This document shows positions 7,394-16,656 of a stretch of 16,983 bases of DNA, piece after piece (position 1 is the stretch's first letter; each line of letters begins with the position of its first letter). This DNA comes from Actinomycetota bacterium. Lineage in GTDB: Bacteria > Actinomycetota > Actinomycetes > Nanopelagicales > Nanopelagicaceae. Below the pieces are notes generated by a model, which made no database searches, was not told the origin of the DNA, and saw nothing but the letters and a program-made list of their open reading frames with translations. The DNA lies in contig WLJF01000004.1 in assembly GCA_009701945.1 (NCBI GenBank), forward strand, positions 1 to 16,983, written 5' to 3'. Both the position numbers and the translations under genes were made by a program.

Positions 7394-9155
7394 AGTCCGC
7401 AGAAGCTTTATTGGTGTGATTGCAGTTGCAGCGCTTTTCTTACCCCTGATATCTGCTCCAATTAGCACAGCCGATAACCCACCGCGAAAAATCATGACGG
7501 GTTGGGTTCCGTATTACTCAATGAAGACTGCGCTACCCGATGTTCTTAACAACATCGACTTAATCAAAGAGGTAATGCCATTTTGGTACACGCTTAAATT
7601 TGATGGCAAGGCAAAAGTAGCTGTCGTTACGGATCTCTACGCACCAGCTAATCCCAGTGTTCCGATATCTGAACCTCTCAATGCAATGCGCAATGCAGGG
7701 TTATCCATCATTCCTACAGTCACTGATGGAACTGACAAATTAGTTCTCGCAGGTTTGTTGAAGAATCCAGTATCTCGAACTCAAATAGTTTCAGCCATCA
7801 TGAATTTAGTGCGCACTAACAACTACGATGGAATTGACCTTGACTTTGAAGGCTTTGCATTTGTTGACGGTAATGCAACATGGGCAAGTACTGCTCCTTC
7901 GTGGGTTGCCTTTGTGAAGGAACTCAGTGTCGCTCTACGTGCAGAAAAGAAGATTCTTTCGGTCTCAACTCCTTATGTGCTTAATCCAAATGATGCTCAG
8001 AAGGGCTATTTCGTCTATGCATGGGCTGCCATAGCGTCATCTATCGATAAATTGCGGATCATGACTTATGACTACTCGGTTTCAAAGGTTGGCCCACTTG
8101 GACCAATTACCTGGGCTGAGAGAACAGTTCAGTACGCAGTTTCGATCATGCCTGCATCAAAAGTATTTGTTGGGGTGCCAGGTTATGGACGAGATTGGGT
8201 AACAGCGGTGACGGGAGTCTGTCCTGCAAACGTTGTGAATTCTGTGAAGGCTGGGGCCAAGGCAGCCACATTTGTTATGCGCGATGCCGCCGCGTTGGCA
8301 GCAACGTATGGAGCGGTACCAAGATATGACGAGAAATTCGGAGAGATGACATTCTCTTATCAAAAGGTTTATAACGGAACCACCGCTACTGGCTTGGCCA
8401 CTTCTTGCACTGCATCACGAACTGCCTGGTATCAAGATGCTCGTGGGTGGGCATTGCGAGCAGCTCTTGTTACTAAATACCGCATAGGTGGAATTACTGC
8501 TTGGACTTTTGGCATGGAAGAGCCTCTTGCAATGGAATCAATTCGCCAAGTAGCGAAAGAGATTGCACCAGATCAAGTGACAGTTTCGGCATCAATAGAC
8601 AATTCAACAATTGATTATGGAAATCCAATTACAGTCACTGCTACATTCTCAATTAAGGATAAATCACCAGTTGCAGGGGTACCCGTCCGCATCGAAGGAA
8701 AATCTGCTGGAGATACCAATTGGCGCAGCTTAGCTACCGTCGTAACAGGACCTGACGGAAAGATTGAAAAAGCTGTACTGGTTGGAAAATCAACAGCAGT
8801 ACGCGTTTATTCAGATTCATCCTGGGAGCGAACAGAGGGTTCAAGCTCTGAGTTCCCGATTGTGGTTAATCGCCTGCTTGTTATCAGCGCACCAGGAACT
8901 GTGAAGGCTTCTCAAACCACTGTTATCTCAGGCAATATTCGCCCACGAGCTGCAGGTGCCTCAGTGCAACTTGAGAAGCTCGTTGGGAAAGAGTGGAAAC
9001 CAGTTGATCAAGCTGTTATGACAGATTCGCAAGGAAACTTCTCACTCAACTTATCTGCTCAATCACGAGGCGTAAGTTCATACCGCATTTCAGTTGCAGC
9101 AGATTCACTCTGGAGTGTTATCTCAAGCCCAACCTTTAATATCATTGTCCGATGA
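7386..9155 (+). CDS. secreted glycoside hydrolase family 18-like protein with C-terminal beta-sandwich domains
   Basis: 589 residues. The N-terminus has a Sec signal peptide: basic MVKVRR, a hydrophobic core to about 22 and a plausible cut after STA near residue 29. A GH18 TIM barrel (about 35-380) opens with TGWVPYYS and carries the full catalytic signature D-G-I-D-L-D-F-E at 148-155, with Glu155 as the acid. MTYDYS and a late W in ITAWTFGME also fit GH18. Two Ig-like beta domains (about 390-490 and 490-589) follow. Such proteins cut GlcNAc polymers (chitin or peptidoglycan); the substrate here is unknown. I chose ATG 7386 over an in-frame ATG at 7353 because it puts the basic n-region at the start. 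The stop overlaps the clpS start (ATGA). Confidence 0.85.
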   Translation: MVKVRRSFIGVIAVAALFLPLISAPISTADNPPRKIMTGWVPYYSMKTALPDVLNNIDLIKEVMPFWYTLKFDGKAKVAVVTDLYAPANPSVPISEPLNAMRNAGLSIIPTVTDGTDKLVLAGLLKNPVSRTQIVSAIMNLVRTNNYDGIDLDFEGFAFVDGNATWASTAPSWVAFVKELSVALRAEKKILSVSTPYVLNPNDAQKGYFVYAWAAIASSIDKLRIMTYDYSVSKVGPLGPITWAERTVQYAVSIMPASKVFVGVPGYGRDWVTAVTGVCPANVVNSVKAGAKAATFVMRDAAALAATYGAVPRYDEKFGEMTFSYQKVYNGTTATGLATSCTASRTAWYQDARGWALRAALVTKYRIGGITAWTFGMEEPLAMESIRQVAKEIAPDQVTVSASIDNSTIDYGNPITVTATFSIKDKSPVAGVPVRIEGKSAGDTNWRSLATVVTGPDGKIEKAVLVGKSTAVRVYSDSSWERTEGSSSEFPIVVNRLLVISAPGTVKASQTTVISGNIRPRAAGASVQLEKLVGKEWKPVDQAVMTDSQGNFSLNLSAQSRGVSSYRISVAADSLWSVISSPTFNIIVR

Positions 9156-9448
9156 TGGTAAAGACTGCAGATAAAATCGAGGAAGAGATTCGTGCAATCT
9201 TTTCTAGCGATACTCCCTGGGTCACAATCGTCTGGGATGACCCGGTTAATCTGCAGACATATGTGGTCTATGTCTTTATGGAACTTTTTGGGTATTCCAA
9301 AGCACGCGCAACGGAGTTGATGCTACAAGTTCATAACGAAGGCAAAGCAATCGTCTCAACAGGAAGTAGAGAAGAGATGGAGCACGATGTTGCTCGTCTT
9401 CATGAGTACGGGCTGTGGGCGACAATTCAACGCGGCGATCAGCTATGA
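9152..9448 (+). CDS. clpS: ATP-dependent Clp protease adaptor ClpS
   Basis: ClpS hands N-degron substrates to the ClpC or ClpA unfoldase. The 98 residues show the core fold: [27 protein letters not shown] (23-49) with the DDPVN pocket residues, and [21 protein letters not shown] (57-77) with the conserved His61. The first ATG (9152) overlaps the previous stop; the next codon is also ATG. It is followed by a DUF2017 gene with a four-base ATGA overlap, the usual actinobacterial pairing. Confidence 0.93.
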   Translation: MMVKTADKIEEEIRAIFSSDTPWVTIVWDDPVNLQTYVVYVFMELFGYSKARATELMLQVHNEGKAIVSTGSREEMEHDVARLHEYGLWATIQRGDQL

Positions 9449-10035
9449 CAGCCACGGAAGGTTTTAAGCGCCACGGCGATCACTCATACGTTGCAACTTT
9501 TGCTGACAGTGAGAAAGAAGTACTTCTGAATCTTTGTGAGCAGATTATTGAACTTCTAGCTGAGCGCCAAGATCATGGACATGATGACCCACTTGCTGCG
9601 ATGGTTGGAATTACTTCTCATGATTCTCCACCTGAAGATGAAGTTCTGCACAGACTATTACCGAATGCATATGCAGATCAGGTTGATGCTTCTGAATTTC
9701 GGAGATACACAGAAGCAACCTTGCGCCAGAAGAAGCAGGCGCATGCAATTTCTATGCGTATTCATCTCAAATCTTCTGATGATGGAACTGTTGATCTAGA
9801 CCATGACAATGCGAATGCATGGTTGGGAGCCATCAACGATATTCGATTAGCGCTAGGAGTTAGATTAAAGGTCGAGAATAACTCTCATGAAGACTTAGAA
9901 CTCTTAACCCCTGATGATCCACTTCGAGGTGTTTATGCAGTTTATACATGGCTTGGCTGGCTTCAAGAGACACTGCTCTCTGCACTCATTGATGATGCAG
10001 ACGAAGATGAAGAATCCCAGCTCGGTAGTTCGTAA
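9445..10035 (+). CDS. DUF2017 family protein (AosR-like)
   Basis: 196 residues from the ATG that overlaps the clpS stop (ATGA); a longer in-frame start at 9415 lies inside clpS and is less likely. The protein is helical, His-rich near 10-60 and ends in an acidic tail ([10 protein letters not shown]). The sequence and position between clpS and mec match DUF2017. Its mycobacterial homologue AosR is described as a redox-responsive activator of the mec-cysO-cysM genes, sensing through a pair of cysteines. This protein has only one cysteine (in LLNLCEQII, about residue 31), so that disulfide switch cannot operate within one chain. I leave the symbol empty for that reason. Confidence 0.82.
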   Translation: MTATEGFKRHGDHSYVATFADSEKEVLLNLCEQIIELLAERQDHGHDDPLAAMVGITSHDSPPEDEVLHRLLPNAYADQVDASEFRRYTEATLRQKKQAHAISMRIHLKSSDDGTVDLDHDNANAWLGAINDIRLALGVRLKVENNSHEDLELLTPDDPLRGVYAVYTWLGWLQETLLSALIDDADEDEESQLGSS

Positions 10036-10047
10036 GTAGATTTTGTG

Positions 10048-10053
10048 TAAGAT
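10048..10053 (+). promoter_or_regulatory. putative -10 box for leaderless mec
   Basis: TAAGAT, then six bases, then the mec ATG, with no Shine-Dalgarno. It would give mec its own start within the clpS-DUF2017-mec run. No clear -35 box. Confidence 0.45.
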
Positions 10054-10059
10054 TCCAAC

Positions 10060-10476
10060 ATGTCACTCGAGATATCAAAAGCATTCGTGGACGCAATCCT
10101 CGAGCAGTCACGTGCTGAGTATCCCGATGAATGTTGTGGAGTGATTCTGGGTCCTGCTGGTTCAAATAAAGCACTTCGCCACAAGCCAATGATCAATGCA
10201 GCTCATTCACCAACTTTTTATGAGTTTGACCCAAAAGATTTGCTATCTCTTTATCGTGAGGCCGACGATAACGACGAAGAGATCGTTGTTATTTATCACT
10301 CACATACAGAGACTGAGGCATACCCTTCTCGCACCGATATCGCTTATGCGGGCGAACCAGGGGCGCATTACGTCTTAGTCTCTACTCGCAAAGAGATTGC
10401 ACCTGCAACAGAGTTTCGCTCATATCGCATAGTAGATGGGGTTGTGACTGAAGAACCCGTCACAATTACTGCATAA
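10060..10476 (+). CDS. mec: CysO-cysteine peptidase (JAMM/MPN+ metalloprotease)
   Basis: Mec cleaves cysteine from the C-terminus of the carrier CysO, releasing free cysteine at the end of the CysO-dependent pathway. The 138 residues carry a full JAMM zinc motif: H-S-H (His80, His82), seven residues, then Ser90-x-x-Asp93, with an upstream Glu in PDECCG (Glu24). The order mec-cysO-cysM is that of Mycobacterium and other actinobacteria. The start codon follows a TAAGAT box by six bases. Confidence 0.92.
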   Translation: MSLEISKAFVDAILEQSRAEYPDECCGVILGPAGSNKALRHKPMINAAHSPTFYEFDPKDLLSLYREADDNDEEIVVIYHSHTETEAYPSRTDIAYAGEPGAHYVLVSTRKEIAPATEFRSYRIVDGVVTEEPVTITA

Positions 10477-10509
10477 AGACTTCAATTAGAGTTCGTGGCG
10501 TTTTTTCGA

Positions 10510-10515
10510 CATAAT
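10510..10515 (+). promoter_or_regulatory. possible -10 box for leaderless cysO
   Basis: CATAAT is followed by six bases and the cysO ATG; no Shine-Dalgarno is present. One mismatch from TATAAT. It would allow cysO-cysM to be transcribed separately from mec across the 45-base gap. Confidence 0.35.
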
Positions 10516-10521
10516 TAAGCC

Positions 10522-11767
<1,246 letters not shown>

Positions 11768-11773
11768 TGCGGC

Positions 11774-12571
11774 ATGAGTAACGCGCCAATCGGAATTTTC
11801 GATTCTGGCGTTGGTGGATTAACAGTAGCTCGCGCAATACTCGATCAACTTCCTAATGAATCAACGCTTTATATTGGCGACACAGCACGTGGTCCATATG
11901 GACCACGTTCGTTAGCGGAAGTCCGCGACTTCTCACTTGAAACTCTTGATTTTCTTGTAGATCAAGGCGTGAAGGCGCTTGTGATTGCATGCAATACAGC
12001 AAGTGCTGCCATGTTGCGTGATGCACGTGAACGTTATTCGGTTCCGGTGATTGAAGTGATTCAACCCGCAGTGCGACGAGCAGTTGCGGCAACTCGCACG
12101 GGCAAAGTAGGCGTTATTGGTACGAAGGCAACTATTGATTCCAAGGCTTATCTTGATGCATTTGCAGCCGCTCCACAGTTAAAGATTTCATCAATCGCTT
12201 GCCCACTATTCGTTGAGTATGTAGAGCGGGGTGAAACCTCAGGGGATGCCATCACTAAGGTGGCTCGCGATTATCTGTCGCCCATGATTGATGCTGAAGT
12301 GGACACATTGGTTCTTGGATGTACTCACTACCCACTTCTTACTGGTGTTATCTCATATGTGATGGGCAATGGGGTCTCACTTGTCTCTAGCGCTGAAGAG
12401 ACAGCAAAAGATCTTTATCGAGTACTCGTTGAAAACTCTCTACTTCGTGCGCCTTCGAGCACTTCTGCTGCTCATAAGTTCCTTGCGACAGGTGATTCCA
12501 AAGCATTTGAAGTACTTGCTCGACGATTCTTGGGACCTGAAGTGGGTTCTGTGCAACACCAAGTTCTCTAA
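11774..12571 (+). CDS. murI: glutamate racemase
   Basis: MurI makes D-glutamate for peptidoglycan. The 265 residues show the N-terminal [15 protein letters not shown] (6-20), [11 protein letters not shown] (33-43), and both catalytic cysteines: Cys73 in IACNTASA and Cys183 in LGCTHYPLL. It follows cysM after 26 bases. In mycobacteria a rhomboid-family gene lies between cysM and murI, and a metallo-hydrolase gene between murI and rph; neither is here. The ATG is supported by a -10 box six bases upstream. Confidence 0.95.
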   Translation: MSNAPIGIFDSGVGGLTVARAILDQLPNESTLYIGDTARGPYGPRSLAEVRDFSLETLDFLVDQGVKALVIACNTASAAMLRDARERYSVPVIEVIQPAVRRAVAATRTGKVGVIGTKATIDSKAYLDAFAAAPQLKISSIACPLFVEYVERGETSGDAITKVARDYLSPMIDAEVDTLVLGCTHYPLLTGVISYVMGNGVSLVSSAEETAKDLYRVLVENSLLRAPSSTSAAHKFLATGDSKAFEVLARRFLGPEVGSVQHQVL

Positions 12572-12577
12572 TCAAAA

Positions 12578-12583
12578 TAAGTT
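12578..12583 (+). promoter_or_regulatory. putative -10 box for leaderless rph
   Basis: TAAGTT is followed by six bases (AAGAAA) and the ATG at 12590. This favours 12590 over the in-frame ATG at 12602 as the rph start. No clear -35 box. Confidence 0.4.
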
Positions 12584-12589
12584 AAGAAA

Positions 12590-13327
12590 ATGGGGCAAGA
12601 GATGGCACGCAACGATGGACGCACAGTAGATCAACTTCGCGATATTAAAATAAGTCGCGGATGGCTTGATCATGCCGAAGGTTCAGTGCTAGTTGAATTT
12701 GGAAAGACTCGCGTTCTCTGTGTCGCATCATTTTCTCCAGGCGTCCCGCGATGGTTAAAAGATTCAGGCACTGGTTGGGTTACTTCTGAATATGCGATGT
12801 TGCCACGAGCAACACATACCCGTTCTGACCGTGAAAGCGTGAAGGGAAAACTCGGAGGTCGCACACAGGAGATCTCGCGTTTAGTTGGACGTTCTCTCCG
12901 TGGAATTGTTGATATGAAAGAACTCGGTGAAAATACAATCGTTATCGACTGTGATGTTCTCCAAGCAGATGGCGGAACTCGTACGGCTGCCATTACTGGT
13001 GCATATGTTGCTCTCGCTGATGCAATCTCATGGGCTCAGAAACAAGGACATGTAAAGTCAAGTGCAAAGCCACTCGCAGATTCAGTGGCAGCAATTAGCG
13101 TTGGAATTATTGATGGTGTTCCCATGCTTGATCTTTGCTACGAGGAAGATGTTCGCGCCGAGACAGATATGAACGTTGTCTGCTCAGGAGATGGTCGATT
13201 CATTGAAGTCCAAGGAACTGCAGAAGGTGCACCATTTGATCGCGCACTCCTAGATTCTTTGCTTGACCTTGCAGTTGCTGGATGTGCGACACTGACTAAT
13301 CTGCAGAAGCAAGCTCTCGCAAAGTAA
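12590..13327 (+). CDS. rph: ribonuclease PH
   Basis: RNase PH is a phosphate-dependent 3'-5' exonuclease that trims tRNA 3' ends and works as a hexamer of dimers. The 245 residues contain [10 protein letters not shown] (8-17), [14 protein letters not shown] (91-104) and [13 protein letters not shown] (121-133), all diagnostic. Most homologues begin MARxDGR, which corresponds to the ATG at 12602; four extra residues (MGQE) come from using 12590, where a -10 box fits a leaderless mRNA. The stop is followed with no gap by the rdgB ATG, an old and common pairing. Confidence 0.94.
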   Translation: MGQEMARNDGRTVDQLRDIKISRGWLDHAEGSVLVEFGKTRVLCVASFSPGVPRWLKDSGTGWVTSEYAMLPRATHTRSDRESVKGKLGGRTQEISRLVGRSLRGIVDMKELGENTIVIDCDVLQADGGTRTAAITGAYVALADAISWAQKQGHVKSSAKPLADSVAAISVGIIDGVPMLDLCYEEDVRAETDMNVVCSGDGRFIEVQGTAEGAPFDRALLDSLLDLAVAGCATLTNLQKQALAK

Positions 13328-13945
13328 ATGGCGCACAAGCTCTTACTTGCAACACGGAACAAAGGAAAGATTGAAGAGTTCCGTCGCATTCTTGATGCAG
13401 TAGCACCTGGAGAAATTGAATTAGTTGGATTGGATCAATTTCCAGATCTCCATGATGTTGTTGAAGATGGCAAAACCTTTGAAGAAAATGCACTTAAGAA
13501 AGCTCGCGAGATGTCACTTGCTGCAGGAATTCCTGCAATTGCAGATGACAGCGGACTCTGTGTTGATGCACTAGGCGGAGACCCTGGGATTTATTCTGCA
13601 CGTTGGGCAGGTAGCCATGGTGATGATGCTGCAAATACGGCAAAGGTTCTCCATCAGCTTGCAGATGTTCCTGATGAGAAGAGAAGTGCTCACTTCACCT
13701 GTGTTGCTGCGCTCTATCTGCCGGACGGTAGAAGTCACTGCGAAGAGGCTCACTTCGATGGATGGATTCTTCGTGCTCCAATTGGAGAGCATGGTTTTGG
13801 CTATGACCCAATCTTCCGCCCAGATGGATTGCAGCTCTCCAGCGCACAAATGAGCGCGGATGAGAAGGATGCTATTAGCCATCGAGGAAAATCACTCCGT
13901 GCAATAGCGCCTCATGTGATCACTTTGCTCAAAACCCTAGGTTAA
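13328..13945 (+). CDS. rdgB: non-canonical purine NTP pyrophosphatase (ITP/XTP, HAM1 family)
   Basis: RdgB hydrolyses dITP, ITP and XTP to monophosphates, keeping deaminated purines out of DNA and RNA. The 205 residues show LLATRNKGKIEEFR (6-19), ADDSGLCVDALGG (72-84) with the catalytic acidic pair, ARWAG (91-95), FGYDP (157-161) and SHRGKSLRA (184-192). The ATG follows the rph stop directly, so the pair is transcribed and probably translated together. It ends the conserved block. Confidence 0.95.
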   Translation: MAHKLLLATRNKGKIEEFRRILDAVAPGEIELVGLDQFPDLHDVVEDGKTFEENALKKAREMSLAAGIPAIADDSGLCVDALGGDPGIYSARWAGSHGDDAANTAKVLHQLADVPDEKRSAHFTCVAALYLPDGRSHCEEAHFDGWILRAPIGEHGFGYDPIFRPDGLQLSSAQMSADEKDAISHRGKSLRAIAPHVITLLKTLG

Positions 13946-13954
13946 ACTTTCACC

Positions 13955-14011
13955 TATATTCCACCGTTCGACCCGCAAAGGCATTTCAGGCGTCAATTAA
14001 CTCAAGGAGAT
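13955..14011 (+). promoter_or_regulatory. probable promoter and strong ribosome site for the H1-like membrane protein gene
   Basis: In the 71-base gap after rdgB, TATATT (13955-13960) is a good -10 candidate without a clear -35 at normal spacing. A strong Shine-Dalgarno AAGGAGAT (14004-14011) stands just before the GTG at 14017. Unlike most genes here, this one would have a leader of about 50 bases. Confidence 0.4.
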
Positions 14012-14016
14012 ATACC

Positions 14017-14859
14017 GTGGCAGTAAAGAAGAAGTCAGCAGCTAAGAAAGCTGCACCTAAGAAGGCCGCTAAGAAGACAACCGCGAAGAAGTCTCCTGCA
14101 AAGAAGACAGCCGCCAAAAAGTCTGTAGCGAAGAAGAAGACTGCAAAGAAGGCCGTTGCAAAAAAGACAACTGCAAAGAAGGCCGTTGCGAAGAAGAAGA
14201 CCACAAAGAAGGCAGCACCTAAGAAGGCAGTCAAGAAGTCTTCTGCGAAAAAGTCTGCGTCATCTAAGTTTGTTGTGCCACCAGTACCAACAACTGGATC
14301 TGCACGTGTAAACGTATCAACAACTCCTGTTGCACCAAAGGCAGCAGCGAAGTCAGCGCCATCTGCAGCTCCTCGTCAAGGATCTTCAAGTAAGACTCTT
14401 CTAGCAGTTCTTGTTGGAGTAGTACTTCTTGGTGCGATTGTTATCTCTAACTCAGGCAAAGATAATGATGATTCGACACCAGCTGCAGAACCAACAATGT
14501 CAGAATCAGCAGAGCCAACAGCGACTGAGGAAGCAGCACCTGAAACTCCAGCTGCTACCGACGCAGCAACAACAGGCGAAGCACCAACACGTTTTATTGG
14601 AAATTGGAAAGATAGCTCAAAGGCTGTCATGGTCATTACATGGAAGGCACCAGCTGGAGATGTAACTGGATACAAAGTTGAGACTCGCTCTAACCAAGGC
14701 GCATGGAACGTTGTATCGGAAGTTTCAGGAACAACTTATGCAGCTGAATTTGCAAAGAAGTCTGAAGATGGTTCAACATCATTCCGTGTAAGTGCTGTCT
14801 ATGCAGATGGCTCACTCGGAGTTGCGAAAGCATTCGGATTCGCAGGCCAGTTCGAATAA
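14017..14859 (+). CDS. single-pass membrane protein with histone H1-like lysine-rich N-terminus and Fn3-like C-terminal domain
   Basis: 280 residues, GTG start. Residues 3-80 are an almost pure Lys/Ala/Thr/Ser repeat of the AKK type, as in histone H1 tails and the C-termini of actinobacterial HupB. A Pro/Ala linker (85-125), one hydrophobic helix (about 127-146, KTLLAVLVGVVLLGAIVIS), an acidic Ser/Thr/Pro/Glu linker (147-190) and an Fn3-like domain (about 192-278, with VMVITWKAPAGDVTGYKVETRS) follow. By the positive-inside rule the lysine region is cytoplasmic and the Fn3 part outside. The N-terminus could bind nucleic acid, tying the nucleoid or RNA to the membrane, but this is inference. 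The gene stands alone between rdgB and a strong terminator. I recognise no named family for the whole protein. Confidence 0.85.
   Translation: MAVKKKSAAKKAAPKKAAKKTTAKKSPAKKTAAKKSVAKKKTAKKAVAKKTTAKKAVAKKKTTKKAAPKKAVKKSSAKKSASSKFVVPPVPTTGSARVNVSTTPVAPKAAAKSAPSAAPRQGSSSKTLLAVLVGVVLLGAIVISNSGKDNDDSTPAAEPTMSESAEPTATEEAAPETPAATDAATTGEAPTRFIGNWKDSSKAVMVITWKAPAGDVTGYKVETRSNQGAWNVVSEVSGTTYAAEFAKKSEDGSTSFRVSAVYADGSLGVAKAFGFAGQFE
14023..14259 (+). repeat. degenerate lysine-codon repeat inside the H1-like gene
   Basis: The stretch is a low-complexity array of AAG/AAA-rich codons. Within it a 30-base unit (10 residues, TAKKAVAKKK type) occurs twice in tandem and nearly identically, beginning at 14140 and 14170. 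It probably grew by slippage or unequal recombination and may vary in length between strains. It is a coding repeat, not a CRISPR array. Confidence 0.75.
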
Positions 14860-14869
14860 AGAGTTAAGC

Positions 14870-14903
14870 AAAAACCCCGTCCACTCAGTGGGCGGGGTTT
14901 TTT
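14870..14903 (+). terminator. strong bidirectional rho-independent terminator
   Basis: A GC-rich hairpin pairs AAAAACCCCGTCCAC (14870-14884) with GTGGGCGGGGTTTTT (14888-14902) around a TCA loop, with one G-T pair. A T run follows on the plus strand and the A run on the left serves the minus strand. It sits between the convergent H1-like gene and the acyltransferase gene, whose stop is at 14906. Confidence 0.9.
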
Positions 14904-14905
14904 CT

Positions 14906-16651
14906 TTAATCTAAATGCTTAACAATTTCTGCAACATATACATCTACTCCTGTAGGAACTAGGTGGACGCCATCTGGTGCGAAATACTCAGGGTGCCCTT
15001 CCGAAATCGAGTTCCAGTCAACCACGATGACGTTGGAGTATTGAGAAGCTACTTCGGTAATGAGTGAGTTATTGCCTTCGCGCCATGGGCGAGGAACAGC
15101 GGTATTTACAACGATAATCCGGGGTTGATTTTTCACAGCCTCAAAGATCGCCACAGTCTGTTCACGGCTCAAAGCATTGTTATTACCTAAGTTAAAGATT
15201 ACCGGCACGCTGGATGCTTGCTTTTGATCCTGCAACATGACTTCGAGCAGCTCTGGAGCTTGTCTTCCAATCCGAGCGTTCATAATCGAAATTGGATGGG
15301 TCTGCCCTAGTTGTGAACGTATTCCTAAGATCACTGAATCACCAGTCACCCAGAGGCCATCTGTCACTATCTCACTCACTGCTGGCACTTTGACTGAAAG
15401 CGAATCTTCGAGTTTTTGACGTTGTTCGTTAGCAATACCAAGCGCTCGAACACTCACAAAAGCTGCAAGAAGAAGAACGATGACAGTAATAACAGAGAAG
15501 GTGCGAGTCTGTTGTGTGCGCTCACGCTTGGTTCGATATTTCAAACCCTTGAACCAATATTGAATAACACCTCGACGAATTGGTAGTTCTACATACCGCA
15601 AAGAAATGTCGCTCAGTGCCAAGACAATCAGAATGCGTAGTGAATACAGAGCCCATTCTTTACCTGCAAGATCAACGCTGGGACGTGTTACCTGAAAGAT
15701 GACCCAGTGCCATAAGTAAATTGCGTACGACCGCTCACCTATCCAGAGAAATACTGGATTTTGTAAGACCGGAGCAAAGCGCGATGCAGGATGCACAACC
15801 GACATAATGATTGCAGCTCCACATAGCCCAGCGAGTGGAAATGCAATCTTATAGAGAGTCGGCTGCGTTTCATCAATCAGCAGAAAAGCTGCGATGATTC
15901 CAATAAAGCCAATGAACCCGACGCCATCAATAAAATCTTGCGCTTTCCTTGAAACGGTCTTTGTGAAGTTTTGTGGAATCCAACTCACAGCTAGCGCAGC
16001 ACCTAGGAAAAGTCCGATGCTGTGAGTATCTGTGCCAAAGTAAACATGGCTTACTTTGGATGCATTTGATGCATCTAGTGAGAAAGAAACAAAGAGCAAT
16101 GCAATTCCTGATGCTGCTGCAATCAAAAGAGATGCTAAGGGGATATGTTTCTTGCCGAATTGCTTGAGAATAAAGTAGAGAATGAGCGGCCAGAGCAGAT
16201 AGAACTGAGCTTCAACTGCCAAAGACCATGTGTGCTGAAGAAGTGGAGGGCGCCCAATGGTGTCGAAGTAATCCTGATGATGAGCAACTAGCCACCAATT
16301 CATGGTCCCGGTTAAAGAAAAGGGAGTATCAATGAGCAATCGCTTAATAGTGTCCGGAGCCCAAATTCCTATGGCAATTGTTGTTGAGACGAGCATGAAG
16401 ATGAGGGCTGGTAGGAGGCGTCGAGCGCGAGCGATATAGAAACCACGAAGGTCAAGACCACCGCTTTGTGCAATCGAATCAAGCAGGAGGCGCGTGATGA
16501 CATAGCCTGAGATCACAAAGAAGAGATCAACTCCGAGGAATCCACCTGGAATCCAGGTAAAGCCAAGGTGATAGAACATCACGGCGATTACTGCGACGGC
16601 GCGCAGTCCATCTATTGCAGGGATGTATTGGATACCGCGATTGGCAGCCAT
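14906..16651 (-). CDS. OafA/OatA-like membrane acyltransferase with C-terminal SGNH domain
   Basis: 581 residues. The N-terminal acyltransferase-3 domain (about 8-400, some ten or eleven hydrophobic helices) has PAIDGLRAVAV (11-21) with a conserved Arg, MFYHLGF with His28, GGFLGVDLFFVISGYVIT and HTWSLAVEAQFYLLWP (138-153). The C-terminal extracytoplasmic SGNH domain (about 425-581) has TGDSV (Ser near 437), LGNN (near 487) and DGVHL (Asp/His near 558-561), a complete Ser-Asp-His set. Such proteins carry acyl groups across the membrane onto cell-wall glycan or surface polysaccharide; the acceptor is not predictable. It starts five bases after the stop of the upstream lysine-tailed gene, without a Shine-Dalgarno, suggesting one operon with coupled translation. 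Confidence 0.9.
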   Translation of the reverse strand: MAANRGIQYIPAIDGLRAVAVIAVMFYHLGFTWIPGGFLGVDLFFVISGYVITRLLLDSIAQSGGLDLRGFYIARARRLLPALIFMLVSTTIAIGIWAPDTIKRLLIDTPFSLTGTMNWWLVAHHQDYFDTIGRPPLLQHTWSLAVEAQFYLLWPLILYFILKQFGKKHIPLASLLIAAASGIALLFVSFSLDASNASKVSHVYFGTDTHSIGLFLGAALAVSWIPQNFTKTVSRKAQDFIDGVGFIGFIGIIAAFLLIDETQPTLYKIAFPLAGLCGAAIIMSVVHPASRFAPVLQNPVFLWIGERSYAIYLWHWVIFQVTRPSVDLAGKEWALYSLRILIVLALSDISLRYVELPIRRGVIQYWFKGLKYRTKRERTQQTRTFSVITVIVLLLAAFVSVRALGIANEQRQKLEDSLSVKVPAVSEIVTDGLWVTGDSVILGIRSQLGQTHPISIMNARIGRQAPELLEVMLQDQKQASSVPVIFNLGNNNALSREQTVAIFEAVKNQPRIIVVNTAVPRPWREGNNSLITEVASQYSNVIVVDWNSISEGHPEYFAPDGVHLVPTGVDVYVAEIVKHLD

Positions 16652-16656
16652 AAGAG

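Noticed and set aside
9415..9444. A 10-residue longer start for the DUF2017 gene
   Set aside because: It lies inside clpS, whereas the ATG at 9445 forms the usual four-base ATGA overlap with the clpS stop.
13986..14234. Minus-strand frame coding a Phe/Ala/Val-rich peptide
   Set aside because: It is only the complement of the AAG-rich lysine repeat and has no ribosome site or independent support.
14023..14259. CRISPR-like direct repeats
   Set aside because: Units are adjacent, in frame, lysine-coding and lack unique spacers of constant size.
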